A DNA stretch of 44,887 bases. Source: Aeromonas simiae. GTDB lineage: Bacteria; Pseudomonadota; Gammaproteobacteria; Enterobacterales; Aeromonadaceae. The notes under the pieces are model-generated. The model saw only the letters and a list, made by a program, of their open reading frames with translations. It did no database searches and was not told the origin of the DNA. Below, in pieces: positions 20,180-28,963 of this stretch. Both the position numbers and the translations under genes were made by a program. Positions within the stretch are counted from its first letter, which is position 1. Every line of letters starts with the position of its first letter. The stretch lies in the NCBI RefSeq assembly GCF_000820125.1, contig NZ_CDBY01000062.1, positions 1 through 44,887 of the forward strand, read 5' to 3'.

Positions 20180-20953
20180 GTGACCAAACGTAACACCCAA
20201 CAACGCCGCCATGCCATCGTCGCCCTGGTTCAGGAGCTGGGTGAGGTGAGCGTCGACACCCTCGCCAAGCGGTTCTCTACCTCTGAAGTCACTATCCGCA
20301 AGGATCTCGCCGTGTTGGAAACCGGGGGCCTGTTGCTGCGTCGTTACGGCGGTGCCGTGCCGCTACCGAGCGAGATGGTGACCGAAGAGAACCCGGAGCA
20401 GGTTTCGAAACGAAAGCGGGCGATTGCCCGCGCGGCCGCCGAGCGGATCCGCGATCACAACCGCATCATCGTCGACAGCGGCACCACCACCAGCGCCATG
20501 ATCCCGCTGCTGGGCGCCAAGCGGGGACTCATCGTGATGACCAACTCCCTCGGCGTGGCCGGCGCCCTGCGCGAGCTGGAGAACGAGCCGACCCTGCTGA
20601 TGACCGGCGGCACCTGGGATCCCCACTCCGAATCCTTTCAGGGGCAGGTGGCGGAGCAGGTGCTGCGCTCCTATGACTTCGATCAGCTCTTCATCGGCGC
20701 CGACGGCATCGATCTGGAGCGCGGCACCACCACCTTCAACGAACTGGTGGGGCTGTCACGGGTGATGGCCGAGGTGTCGCGCGAGGTGATCGTGATGGTT
20801 GAGTCGGAGAAGATCGGCCGCCGCATTCCCAATCTCGAGTTGCCATGGAGCCGCATCCAGACCCTGGTGACCGACGACGAGCTGGCTCCCGCAGCCAGAG
20901 AGCAGATTCAGGCACAGGGGGTGACGCTGATCTGCGCCCCCCTCAATAGCTAA
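20180..20953 (+). CDS. DeoR/GlpR-family regulator, probably of glmS
   Basis: The 257-residue protein has the DeoR HTH (residues about 6-55: QQRRHAIVALVQELGEVSVD, then FSTSEVTIRKDLAVLETGG) and the DeoR effector-binding domain (DSGTTTSAMIPLL, NSLGVAGAL, LMTGGTW, GADGIDLERGTTTFN), which normally binds a sugar phosphate. It begins with GTG at 20180 and ends 27 bp before glmS in the same direction. This pairing is common in vibrios and relatives. From the neighbourhood it should sense an amino-sugar or hexose phosphate and control hexosamine synthesis, but that is inference. No good Shine-Dalgarno is visible. Confidence 0.92.
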   Translation: MTKRNTQQRRHAIVALVQELGEVSVDTLAKRFSTSEVTIRKDLAVLETGGLLLRRYGGAVPLPSEMVTEENPEQVSKRKRAIARAAAERIRDHNRIIVDSGTTTSAMIPLLGAKRGLIVMTNSLGVAGALRELENEPTLLMTGGTWDPHSESFQGQVAEQVLRSYDFDQLFIGADGIDLERGTTTFNELVGLSRVMAEVSREVIVMVESEKIGRRIPNLELPWSRIQTLVTDDELAPAAREQIQAQGVTLICAPLNS

Positions 20954-20980
20954 TAACGTTCAAGTTCAAGGAGAGTCTCT

Positions 20981-22813
20981 ATGTGTGGCATCGTCGGGGC
21001 CGTGGCCCAGCGTGATGTGGCTGAAATTCTGGTCGAGGGGCTGCGCCGCCTCGAGTATCGCGGCTATGACTCGGCCGGGGTGGCGGTGTTCAGCGCCGAG
21101 CACCCCTTGCAGCGGGTGCGTCGTCTCGGCAAGGTGGCCGAGCTGGCCAAGGCCCTCGACGAGCAGGCGGTGCACGGTGGCACCGGTATTGCCCACACCC
21201 GCTGGGCCACCCACGGCGAGCCCTCCGAGCGCAATGCCCACCCCCATGTCTCCGAGCATATCGTGGTGGTGCACAACGGCATCATCGAGAACCACGAAGT
21301 GCTGCGCGAGCGCCTCAAGGGACTGGGTTACGAGTTCAGCTCCGACACCGACACCGAGGTGATCGCCCACCTGGTACACCACGAGCTCAAGAGCGCCCCG
21401 AGCCTCATCGCCGCCATGCAAAAAGCGGTCAAGCAACTGCGTGGCGCCTACGGCACCGTGGTGATGGACATCCGTGACGACAGCCGTCTGGTGGTGGCCC
21501 GCTCCGGCTCGCCGCTGGTGATTGGCCGCGGCATCGGCGAGAACTTCATCGCCTCCGACCAGTTGGCCCTGCTGCCGGTGACCCGCCGCTTCATCTTCCT
21601 CGAAGAGGGGGACGTGGCCGAGGTGACCCGCCGCGACGTGCAGGTGTTCGACATCGAGGGTAACCCGGTGGCGCGCGAGGAGAAGGAGTCCGACATCTCC
21701 CATGACGCCGGTGACAAGGGCGAGTACCGCCACTACATGCTCAAGGAGATCCACGAGCAGCCCTCCGCCATCAACCAGACCCTGGATGGGCGCCTCGGTC
21801 TCGATCACGTGGTGGTCGAGGCGTTCGGCAACGGTGCCCGCGCCATCTTCGATCAGGTGGAGCACGTGCAGATCGTCGCCTGCGGCACCTCCTACCACTC
21901 CGGCATGGTGGCCCGCTACTGGTTCGAGTCGATCGCCGGGGTCTCCTGCGACGTGGAGATCGCCTCCGAGTTCCGCTACCGCAAGTCGGTGGTGCGTCCC
22001 AACAGCCTGCTCATCACCCTCTCCCAGAGCGGTGAGACCGCCGACACCCTGGCCGCCCTGCGTCTGGCCAAGGCGTCCGGCTACATGAGCTCGCTGGCTA
22101 TCTGCAACGTGCCGGGGTCGTCGCTGGTGCGCGAGTCGGCGCTGGCCTTCATGACCCGCGCCGGGGCAGAAATTGGGGTGGCCTCCACCAAGGCCTTCAC
22201 CACCCAGCTGGCCGGCCTGCTGATGCTGGTGGCTGCCATCGGTCGCTGCCGCGGTAACCTGGACGCCGCCGCCGAGGCCGCCCTGGTCAAATCCTTGCAA
22301 GCGCTGCCCCAGCGCATCAAGGAGAGCCTCTCCTTGGCCAAGCAGATCGAGACCCTGGCCGAGGAGTTCGCCGACAAGCAGCACAGCCTGTTCCTGGGCC
22401 GTGGCGATCAGTACCCCATCGCCATGGAGGGGGCGCTCAAGCTCAAGGAGATCTCCTACATCCACGCCGAGGCCTACGCCGCCGGTGAGCTCAAGCACGG
22501 CCCGCTGGCCCTGATTGATGCCGAAATGCCGATCATCGTGGTGGCACCGAACAACGATCTGCTGGAGAAGCTCAAGTCCAACGTGGAAGAGGTGCGCGCC
22601 CGTGGCGGTATCCTCTACGTCTTTGCCGACGCGGCCACCGGCTTCAAGAGCGACGAGACCATGCGAGTGATGAACCTCAACCATGTGGAAGAGGTGATCG
22701 CCCCCATCGTTTATACCGTGCCGTTGCAGCTGCTCTCCTACTACGTGGCCCTGATCAAGGGCACCGACGTGGATCAGCCGCGCAACCTGGCGAAATCCGT
22801 GACGGTGGAATAA
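20981..22813 (+). CDS. glmS: Glutamine--fructose-6-phosphate aminotransferase GlmS
   Basis: GlmS makes glucosamine-6-phosphate, the first step toward UDP-GlcNAc for peptidoglycan and LPS. The 610-residue protein opens with the N-terminal nucleophile Cys (MCGIVGAV) of the class II glutaminase domain (to about 240), followed by two SIS sugar-isomerase domains ([41 protein letters not shown]) and the conserved end [19 protein letters not shown] at 20968-20975 is a good ribosome-binding site. Its conserved 3' end is the recognition site for TnsD, and a Tn7-like element has inserted 24 bp past the stop, separating glmS from its terminator, which is now at 43421. Confidence 0.98.
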   Translation: MCGIVGAVAQRDVAEILVEGLRRLEYRGYDSAGVAVFSAEHPLQRVRRLGKVAELAKALDEQAVHGGTGIAHTRWATHGEPSERNAHPHVSEHIVVVHNGIIENHEVLRERLKGLGYEFSSDTDTEVIAHLVHHELKSAPSLIAAMQKAVKQLRGAYGTVVMDIRDDSRLVVARSGSPLVIGRGIGENFIASDQLALLPVTRRFIFLEEGDVAEVTRRDVQVFDIEGNPVAREEKESDISHDAGDKGEYRHYMLKEIHEQPSAINQTLDGRLGLDHVVVEAFGNGARAIFDQVEHVQIVACGTSYHSGMVARYWFESIAGVSCDVEIASEFRYRKSVVRPNSLLITLSQSGETADTLAALRLAKASGYMSSLAICNVPGSSLVRESALAFMTRAGAEIGVASTKAFTTQLAGLLMLVAAIGRCRGNLDAAAEAALVKSLQALPQRIKESLSLAKQIETLAEEFADKQHSLFLGRGDQYPIAMEGALKLKEISYIHAEAYAAGELKHGPLALIDAEMPIIVVAPNNDLLEKLKSNVEEVRARGGILYVFADAATGFKSDETMRVMNLNHVEEVIAPIVYTVPLQLLSYYVALIKGTDVDQPRNLAKSVTVE

Positions 22814-22837
22814 CCCGCAATCACTCGCAAAAGGGGA
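22778..22837 (+). other. attTn7: TnsD recognition region and insertion point
   Basis: In Tn7, TnsD binds the last coding bases of glmS and directs insertion about 25 bp past the stop. Here the glmS stop is at 22811-22813 and the element begins at 22838, so the geometry is canonical. The 5-bp duplication GGGGA occupies 22833-22837. The 22778-22813 part is positioned by analogy with Tn7, not by a visible motif. Confidence 0.8.
22833..22837. repeat. Target-site duplication, copy 1 (GGGGA)
   Basis: GGGGA directly before the TGTGGG terminus. The identical five bases follow the other terminus at 43421-43425. Five-base duplications are characteristic of Tn7. Confidence 0.95.
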
Positions 22838-22903
22838 TGTGGGATGAAAATAAAGTTTCATCCCTACAAATAAAGTATCATCCTTGAAAATAGAGTTTCA
22901 CCC
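22838..22903 (+). repeat. Transposon right end with three tandem TnsB-type sites
   Basis: After the terminal TGTGGG come three adjacent 20-bp units at 22844-22863, 22864-22883 and 22884-22903. They share the core AAATAAAGTTTCATCC/AAATAAAGTATCATCC/AAATAGAGTTTCACCC. The same core recurs inverted at the left end. Tn7's right end also has closely packed TnsB sites. Confidence 0.9.
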
Positions 22904-22949
22904 TAAGCCAACGTGCGCTATGTTGATGGTATCAACTAGGACGTTGGCT
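22896..22949 (+). promoter_or_regulatory. tnsA promoter region with nested palindromes
   Basis: TTTCAC (22896-22901) and TATGTT (22919-22924), 17 bp apart, form a plausible promoter overlapping the third TnsB site, which would allow TnsB to repress its own operon. Around it are a perfect 9-bp inverted repeat AGCCAACGT (22906-22914)/ACGTTGGCT (22941-22949) and, inside that, GTTGAT-GGT-ATCAAC (22922-22936). The outer stem is followed by TTTGTT and then the tnsA start, so as RNA it resembles a weak terminator or translational hairpin. No strong ribosome-binding site precedes tnsA. Confidence 0.5.
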
Positions 22950-22954
22950 TTGTT

Positions 22955-23782
22955 ATGGCTGGTATATTCAAGGGCCTGACTCAGGCTCAAATCGATAGAA
23001 GGCTGAAGGAGGGGCGCGGTCAAGGCCGTGGATCTGACTACAAGCCGTTCATCTACACTAGGGACGTCTCTTCTTTGGGGCGTTCTCACCGCTTGTTTGG
23101 CAATAAATGCCGACGCCTGCACCACCTCCTTTCCGACTTAGAACTCGCCGTCTTCCTCACTCTGGATTGGTCTCCCAAGGTCATCGATATCCGGGAGCAA
23201 TTTCCCCTTCGGGTCGAGGATACTGTCCGCCTTGCTGAAACGTATGGGCTTCCCCACGGTAAGTTTCAGGGAATCCCGCAGGTGCTTAGTTCCGACTTTC
23301 TGGTGGACTTCGACGATCCCACACGCCCGGCTATGGCGCTCCAAGCAAAATACAGCGCAGACCTTGAGAAACCTGAAGTCATCGAGCGCCTAGAGCTCGA
23401 AAGGCGTTACTGGGAAGAGAAAGAGATCTCCTGGGCCATTGTCACCGAGAGGGAGATCTCCCGGACGGCATTTGCCAACATCCAGTGGCTCTATCCCGCC
23501 CAGGCCGAGGAAGATATTGTCCTCAGCGACCTCGAACGCTACTACAGCTTGTTCCTGTACGAGTTCCAACGCCATCCTGAGCAGACGCTGACGAGCATTG
23601 TTCAGAGCCTAGATGTGGCTTACGAGCTTGAACCAGGGCAGGCACTCTATTGGTTGCGTCAGTTGCTTGCTCGCCACTATTTTCTCTTCGATATCAACAA
23701 GCTCTACAGAGAGCTCAAGCTGGGTGATCTATCCGTAAATCCCCATCAAGAACAGCAGGAGATACGCCATGTTCCCGGTTAA
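22955..23782 (+). CDS. tnsA: Tn7-like transposase subunit TnsA (endonuclease)
   Basis: TnsA is the restriction-endonuclease-like subunit that cuts the 5' strands at the transposon ends, so that with TnsB the element leaves as a double-strand cut (cut-and-paste). The 275-residue product (Tn7 273) is collinear with Tn7 TnsA, with identical blocks (IKEGRGQG-like KEGRGQGRGSDY, HHLLSDLELAVFL, REQFPL, LELERRYW). The catalytic residues E63 (DLELAVF), D114 (SSDFLVD) and K132 fall at exactly the Tn7 positions. The C-terminal domain that contacts TnsC follows. It is the first gene after the right end and overlaps tnsB by 14 bp. Confidence 0.97.
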   Translation: MAGIFKGLTQAQIDRRLKEGRGQGRGSDYKPFIYTRDVSSLGRSHRLFGNKCRRLHHLLSDLELAVFLTLDWSPKVIDIREQFPLRVEDTVRLAETYGLPHGKFQGIPQVLSSDFLVDFDDPTRPAMALQAKYSADLEKPEVIERLELERRYWEEKEISWAIVTEREISRTAFANIQWLYPAQAEEDIVLSDLERYYSLFLYEFQRHPEQTLTSIVQSLDVAYELEPGQALYWLRQLLARHYFLFDINKLYRELKLGDLSVNPHQEQQEIRHVPG

Positions 23783-25856
23783 CTTGGTGCTCCAGATGGG
23801 TGAGTTACGCAGACGTTTGCTCTGGTGCGACACAGAGCTGGTCATCTGGATCGATATTGACTCGAGCTTGGCATTTCCAGAATCGGCTTCAGTCGCAGAG
23901 CTGGAGGGGTTGCTTATAGCCGGGGAGCTGAAACGCATAGATGACCCTTTTCTGGATGTGACTCTTCGGGAGGTTGAGGCGGGGTCAAGTGACCAGCAAA
24001 AGCGCGATTCGGCCTGGGAGATGCTGGCAGAGACAGTTCGTGACACCGGCCTGTTTGAGCGCCGAGCCAGAGGGGAAATTGTTAAAGGCATAATGGAGCG
24101 CCACGGTGTTACCAAGCAGACGGTTTACCGGCTTCTCAGGCGCTACTGGCAACGGGGCATGTGCAAGAATGCCCTGCTGCCGGATTACGCCAACTCAGGA
24201 GGCCGTGGTAAGCGACGCAAACCGGACCAGGCCAAACTGGGGCGGCCTAGGATGGTCAGAGATGGGCGGGGAAGCAACATTACTCCCGAAATGGAGCGTA
24301 TTTTCAGGCGTGTCATAGAGGAGCGCCTGCTCAAGGAAAAACATCCGTCGATTCCCGACGTCTACGCTGCCAGCCTGAGCCTGCTCGGTACTATGTTTCC
24401 CGACTTGCCGACACATGATCTGCCGACGGTGGAGCAGTTTCGTTACTTCTACAAGCGCGAGTACCACTTTACTGAAATTTTGGCTCGCCAGGCATCCGCA
24501 GTGGATTTCGCCAAGGATATCCGGCCGATTAGGGGAACGTCGACGACAGAGGCTCTGGGGCCTGGTTACCGCTACCAGATCGACGCCACCATTGCTGATA
24601 TCTACCTGATATCGGATCATGATCGCAGCCTGATCGTAGGCAGACCCGTTGTTTACATAGTGAACGATGTGTTTAGCCGGATGGTGACGGGCATGTACAT
24701 CGGGTTCGAGGGGCCATCCTGGATCAGCGCCATGGTGGCTCTGGCTAATACCACTGCCGACAAGGTGGAATATTGCCGCCAGTATGGTGTGGAGATTGAT
24801 GTTGGAGATTGGCCTGTGCAGGGCTTGCCCGATGTGGTGCTGGCGGACAAAGGTGAGCTGAACGGCACCAAGGTCGAGGTGTTCGCCGAATCCTTCGGAG
24901 TTCGCATTGAAAATGCACCAGCCAGGCGTGGGGATGCCAAGGGTATTGTCGAGCGCCAATTCAGGACGGTACAGGAACGTTTTAAGCCCTACGTTAGCGG
25001 CGTGGTCGAAGGTCAAATCAGCCGCAAGCGCGGTGGCCATGACTACAGACTCGACGCCAGCCTGACATTACCGGAATTCACCAAATGCATCATCGCAAGT
25101 GTCCTCTGGCACAACAACTTCCACGTCCTGAGTAAATACGACAGGACTGCCGGTATGCCCGGTGACCTGCCCGCTATACCTGCTAGGTTGTGGTATTGGG
25201 GGCTGGGTAACCTGACGGGCCGGTTGCGGGTCGCACCCCAGGACCTGGTTCGCATCAACCTGCTGCCCCATGATCAGGCCACCGTTTCGGAACTGGGTAT
25301 AAGGCTATTTGGTTGCTTCTATACCTGTCAGGAGGCCCTGAAGTCCGGCTGGTTCCACCGGGGACAAGGCCATAGACCCGAAAAGGTGATGGTGGCCTAC
25401 GACCCGCGCAGTGCAGAGCACATCTACATTCGTCCCTCCAACAACCTCAAAGAGTACTGGATTTGTGATCTCGCCGATCGCAGCAGACGCTTCCGGGGTA
25501 TGACCTTCTGGGACGTCTGGCTGCTGTCCAAGGAGGAGCGCAGAAGTGATGCCAACGCTGCCATGGAGGGGATGAAGGAGAGGGGCAGGCTACTCGAGAA
25601 GATCGAGGCCATCACCGCTTTGGCGGAGAATGCCAGTCCCATCAAAACCGGCATGTCCAAGAAGGATTTGGGAACCCAGATTCGCGAGAACAAGCAGGAT
25701 GAAAAGCGCCATGAGCGTCACCAAGGTGCCTTCAGACCAGCGAGAGAGCAGTCAGGCAAGCCCGCCGATGTGGTCACGCTGAGGGGTGAGAAACCAGAGG
25801 ACTATGCCTATCCGGATCTGGGCGACCTTATCTTCGGGGAGGGGGACAATGACTGA
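23769..25856 (+). CDS. tnsB: Tn7-like transposase TnsB (DDE recombinase)
   Basis: TnsB binds the end repeats, cuts the 3' strands and joins them to the target. The 695-residue product (Tn7 702) has N-terminal DNA-binding domains including an HTH (MERHGVTKQTVYRLLRRYWQRG, about 108-130), then the RNase H-fold catalytic core with D272 (YQIDATIADIY), D360 (VVLADKGELNG) and E395 (AKGIVERQFR). The DD35E spacing is canonical. A beta-barrel domain and a basic, flexible C-terminal tail that contacts TnsC follow. AGGAG at 23757-23761 precedes the ATG inside the end of tnsA. The stop overlaps tnsC. Confidence 0.97.
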   Translation: MFPVNLVLQMGELRRRLLWCDTELVIWIDIDSSLAFPESASVAELEGLLIAGELKRIDDPFLDVTLREVEAGSSDQQKRDSAWEMLAETVRDTGLFERRARGEIVKGIMERHGVTKQTVYRLLRRYWQRGMCKNALLPDYANSGGRGKRRKPDQAKLGRPRMVRDGRGSNITPEMERIFRRVIEERLLKEKHPSIPDVYAASLSLLGTMFPDLPTHDLPTVEQFRYFYKREYHFTEILARQASAVDFAKDIRPIRGTSTTEALGPGYRYQIDATIADIYLISDHDRSLIVGRPVVYIVNDVFSRMVTGMYIGFEGPSWISAMVALANTTADKVEYCRQYGVEIDVGDWPVQGLPDVVLADKGELNGTKVEVFAESFGVRIENAPARRGDAKGIVERQFRTVQERFKPYVSGVVEGQISRKRGGHDYRLDASLTLPEFTKCIIASVLWHNNFHVLSKYDRTAGMPGDLPAIPARLWYWGLGNLTGRLRVAPQDLVRINLLPHDQATVSELGIRLFGCFYTCQEALKSGWFHRGQGHRPEKVMVAYDPRSAEHIYIRPSNNLKEYWICDLADRSRRFRGMTFWDVWLLSKEERRSDANAAMEGMKERGRLLEKIEAITALAENASPIKTGMSKKDLGTQIRENKQDEKRHERHQGAFRPAREQSGKPADVVTLRGEKPEDYAYPDLGDLIFGEGDND

Positions 25857-27462
25857 CGAGATCCGCAGCGGCGCCATCCCCTTGGCCCAATATCTGGAGC
25901 AGCAACTACCAGAATATCAGGACAATCCGCTTATCAGCGCCTTGCCCCCCATACCCGACCTGCAAGAGGTGGTTACCCAACTTCAGGCTGTACCCAGCTT
26001 CGAGCCTCAGGAGGCATTCCTTGACGGGCGGCTCAGGGCCCACGCCATTGCCCGCCTGTTGCATGGTTTCTTTCAGCCTCTGACCCACCACCTTGAGTTG
26101 GAAGCCAAGATCAGCCTGATGATCCGCCAGGGTTACATCGGTCGGAACCCTGCCAATGGTGCCTGGTATTCCCACCTACAAAACGGTTACCGCCGCGTGG
26201 AGGAAGAGGATTTAGAGGCTGCGGTCTACCGGAGCGTTTCTTCAACGGCCAGCAGTCTGTCGCTGTTCGGCTGCTCTGGCTGCGGCAAGACCCGTACCCT
26301 AGAGCGGATCCTGAGTATGTACCCCCAGGCCCTCCATCATCACGACTACAACATCACTCAGCTGACCTACCTGAAAGTAGACTGCCCCATAGACGGCGAT
26401 CTGGACGAGCTTTGCCTGAGCTTTTTCAACCAAGTGGACAGGGTGCTGGGCACTCATTACAGCCGCAGCCATGGTCGTAAGAAATTGGGTACCAAGCGCC
26501 TGCTGGCCAGCATGTGCCAGATCGCCAATCTTCATGCTCTTGGAGTATTGATCATTGATGAGGTTCAGAACCTTAACGAGGCCAGGTCTGGCGGGGCTGA
26601 GAAGATGCACAATTTCTTCGTATCCTTGGTCAACACCATAGGAGTGCCCATCATTCAGGTGGGCACACACAGGGCCAGCAAGTTCTTCCAGCGTACATTC
26701 AGGGCTGCTCGACGTATCTCCGGCTTGGGCAGCATCCGCTGGGACAGGCTGCCAAGAGACGAGCACTGGAAACGGCTCTTGAAACGGCTTTGGAAGTATC
26801 AGTGGGTGCGGAATGCCTACCCCTTGGACGATGAGCTTGAGGCGACCATGTACGAGCTCACTCAGGGGGTCATGGATATCGTCATCAAGCTGTTCGCACT
26901 GGCGCAGATCCGAGCCATAGTGACGGGTGCTGAATGTATCAAGCCAATGTTACTACGCAAAGTCTACGAGGATGAGTTCAAGCCGGTCCATCCCATGTTG
27001 GCAGCATTGAGGAGTAACAGGCCGGAACTCATCGCCAAATACGATGACCTGCTGATGCCAGAGATAGAAGGCAAACTGCTCTCCCTTACACAGTCATTGG
27101 ACAGAATTACAGAATCCAAGCCACTGGCCCCCCCGGTCGACGATAGGGCTAAAAAGCTGGCGGCCTTGCTCGAGGGAATGGAGATCCCCAAGGATATTGC
27201 CATTCCCTTGGCTGACGAGCTGTTGGCCAAGTATCCCGAAATTCCTTTGGCTGCATTGATCCACAAGGCGACATCCTACCTAGTCCAGGAAAAACCCAAA
27301 GCTTCTGGATTTTCCAGAGTGAAGCGAACGGAATGGGGTCAGTTACCTCAAGACGATTTGCGGCGACGCTATACCAGCGGACCCGAGGGCGAGGTTTACG
27401 GCAGGTTCAAAGAGGCTGGTCTGGTGTTCGACCTGCAAGTGCTGCTGGGCAAGGCGAGCTGA
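25849..27462 (+). CDS. tnsC: Tn7-like AAA+ regulator TnsC
   Basis: TnsC is the ATP-dependent adaptor that forms rings on target DNA, links TnsD or TnsE to the TnsAB transposase and mediates target immunity. The 537-residue product (Tn7 555) has Walker A GCSGCGKT (141-148) and Walker B VLIIDEVQ (D237, E238), a Thr-containing sensor segment (IIQVGTHRA) and an arginine-rich lid, with a C-terminal extension. The start at 25849 overlaps the tnsB stop and has GGGGAGGGGG upstream; an in-frame start 21 codons earlier lies inside tnsB and is less likely. Two bases separate its stop from tnsD. Confidence 0.96.
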   Translation: MTDEIRSGAIPLAQYLEQQLPEYQDNPLISALPPIPDLQEVVTQLQAVPSFEPQEAFLDGRLRAHAIARLLHGFFQPLTHHLELEAKISLMIRQGYIGRNPANGAWYSHLQNGYRRVEEEDLEAAVYRSVSSTASSLSLFGCSGCGKTRTLERILSMYPQALHHHDYNITQLTYLKVDCPIDGDLDELCLSFFNQVDRVLGTHYSRSHGRKKLGTKRLLASMCQIANLHALGVLIIDEVQNLNEARSGGAEKMHNFFVSLVNTIGVPIIQVGTHRASKFFQRTFRAARRISGLGSIRWDRLPRDEHWKRLLKRLWKYQWVRNAYPLDDELEATMYELTQGVMDIVIKLFALAQIRAIVTGAECIKPMLLRKVYEDEFKPVHPMLAALRSNRPELIAKYDDLLMPEIEGKLLSLTQSLDRITESKPLAPPVDDRAKKLAALLEGMEIPKDIAIPLADELLAKYPEIPLAALIHKATSYLVQEKPKASGFSRVKRTEWGQLPQDDLRRRYTSGPEGEVYGRFKEAGLVFDLQVLLGKAS

Positions 27463-27463
27463 C

Positions 27464-28963
27464 ATGTATTTCCCCAGGCTTTACCCAGACGAACTCCTCT
27501 ACAGCGCCATCGCTCGCTGCCGGGTTCATTTGGGGGTGGACAGCCATAAGAGCCTGTTGAGGGAGCTGTTCGGCGATACCAAGGTAGCGGCGATTACTGA
27601 CCTGCCCAGCCATTTGGAAAGTCTGGCGAGCAACACAGGCTTGGACGCAGGTGATCTGGTGGCCAACCATACCCTATTCCCGCTTTATTCGCCTTTCATC
27701 CCGCAGGATCGCCGACAAAGACTTCTCCAGGTCATGCTGGCTCCAGACATGCCCGGAGTGATAGGTCTAGCTGGCTCTTCGACAGCCTTGGTCAAATGGC
27801 CCGAGTGGTTACGTTACTGCCCGCTCTGTCTTGAGGAAATGGTGGCGAAATTTGGGGAGCCCTATTGGCGGCGAAGCTGGCAGGTCCAAGGTGTGGACGT
27901 CTGCCCGGTTCATGGTTGCGCACTTGTGGATTCGCCGATCCCATTCAGGCGAGCACAGAGACACGAATTTCATGCAGCCTCCTCCCTGCTCCTGCACGAT
28001 GGTGCCACAGCCGAGCCCTGTGCGGAAGGAGCTGCTAGGCTAGCGAGCGCATTAACGCAGCTCCTAGCTTTCAGGGGAACAACCCCCTCCGGTTACGAGG
28101 GGTGGACCAACTTCTATCGGCATCTGGCTGCAGAGTGCGGAGCCATGAAGGGCCAGCAAATCAAGACTTGGATCATATGGGAAAGGCTCCTTGAGCTTTA
28201 TCCGATGGACTGGCTTGCGGTCAACGGCCTATGGGCGACTGAACCGCCGCTTTGGTTACAATCAATGTTCAGAAAGCACCGCAAGTCATTTGCTTGTCTA
28301 CAACACCTGATGGTCTGGACCAGTCTAAGGCCTGAGCAAAACGTCGATGACATCATGGCTGATGTTATGGCCTGTTCGGCTGAAATTGCTCTCCATCCAC
28401 CTATGCCGCAGCTACCTGCCAATGCTGGCGTGAGGCAAAAGTACCGGTCTCTGTGGCTTGCTGCCCTCAATACATATGATGGAGCTAAGGCAGCCAGGGG
28501 GGCAGGCTTCCAAGCTACCTATGCCTGGATCTACCGGCATGACAGGGAATGGTTGCTGAATATCGACAAGACCAAGCATGCTCGGCAGGGTAACAACAGC
28601 TGCATCAATTGGGCTGCCAGAGATAGAAAGCTAGTGCGACTCCTGGTGAGAATAGGAGAACGTGCTGAAGCGGATGTAAACCTACCACGCAAGAGTCGTA
28701 GCTGGTATCTGCGTCAGCTTCCACATCGAGCATCCGTCGAGCGCCACCTAGATGAACTATCCCTTTGTCGAGCTTATCTGGAGCGATATGCCGAGTCTGT
28801 AGGGGAGTACCAGATCCGTCGTTTGACCAATGCCATGATCGAAGATGCTATGGCTGGCCAGCATTCAAGGGGTTGGCAATTGGCACGACGCTGCGGATTG
28901 CAGAAAGGGAGGATTGCCTCCCTGACAGTCTCATTCATCGCAAGTATAGGAGGGTTAGATTGA
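27464..28963 (+). CDS. tnsD: Target-selection protein TnsD (TniQ family)
   Basis: TnsD binds the 3' end of glmS and recruits TnsC, directing insertion into the safe attTn7 site. The 499-residue product (Tn7 508) has the TniQ opening (MYFPRLYPDELLYSAIARC) and the zinc knuckle C119, C122, C147, H150 (YCPLCLEE ... CPVHG), then the C-terminal DNA-binding helical domains. Its match with the actual location of the element next to glmS is direct contextual support. The gene is translationally coupled to tnsE: the tnsE TTG start overlaps its TGA stop. Confidence 0.95.
   Translation: MYFPRLYPDELLYSAIARCRVHLGVDSHKSLLRELFGDTKVAAITDLPSHLESLASNTGLDAGDLVANHTLFPLYSPFIPQDRRQRLLQVMLAPDMPGVIGLAGSSTALVKWPEWLRYCPLCLEEMVAKFGEPYWRRSWQVQGVDVCPVHGCALVDSPIPFRRAQRHEFHAASSLLLHDGATAEPCAEGAARLASALTQLLAFRGTTPSGYEGWTNFYRHLAAECGAMKGQQIKTWIIWERLLELYPMDWLAVNGLWATEPPLWLQSMFRKHRKSFACLQHLMVWTSLRPEQNVDDIMADVMACSAEIALHPPMPQLPANAGVRQKYRSLWLAALNTYDGAKAARGAGFQATYAWIYRHDREWLLNIDKTKHARQGNNSCINWAARDRKLVRLLVRIGERAEADVNLPRKSRSWYLRQLPHRASVERHLDELSLCRAYLERYAESVGEYQIRRLTNAMIEDAMAGQHSRGWQLARRCGLQKGRIASLTVSFIASIGGLD

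Noticed and set aside
20966-22861. A 631-codon open frame antisense to glmS
   Set aside because: Shadow of glmS; composition is artefactual (His/Gly/Val-rich).
28765-28959. Longer tnsE beginning inside tnsD
   Set aside because: The upstream codons overlap certain tnsD sequence, and the TTG at 28960 has a perfect Shine-Dalgarno and gives the Tn7 TnsE length.
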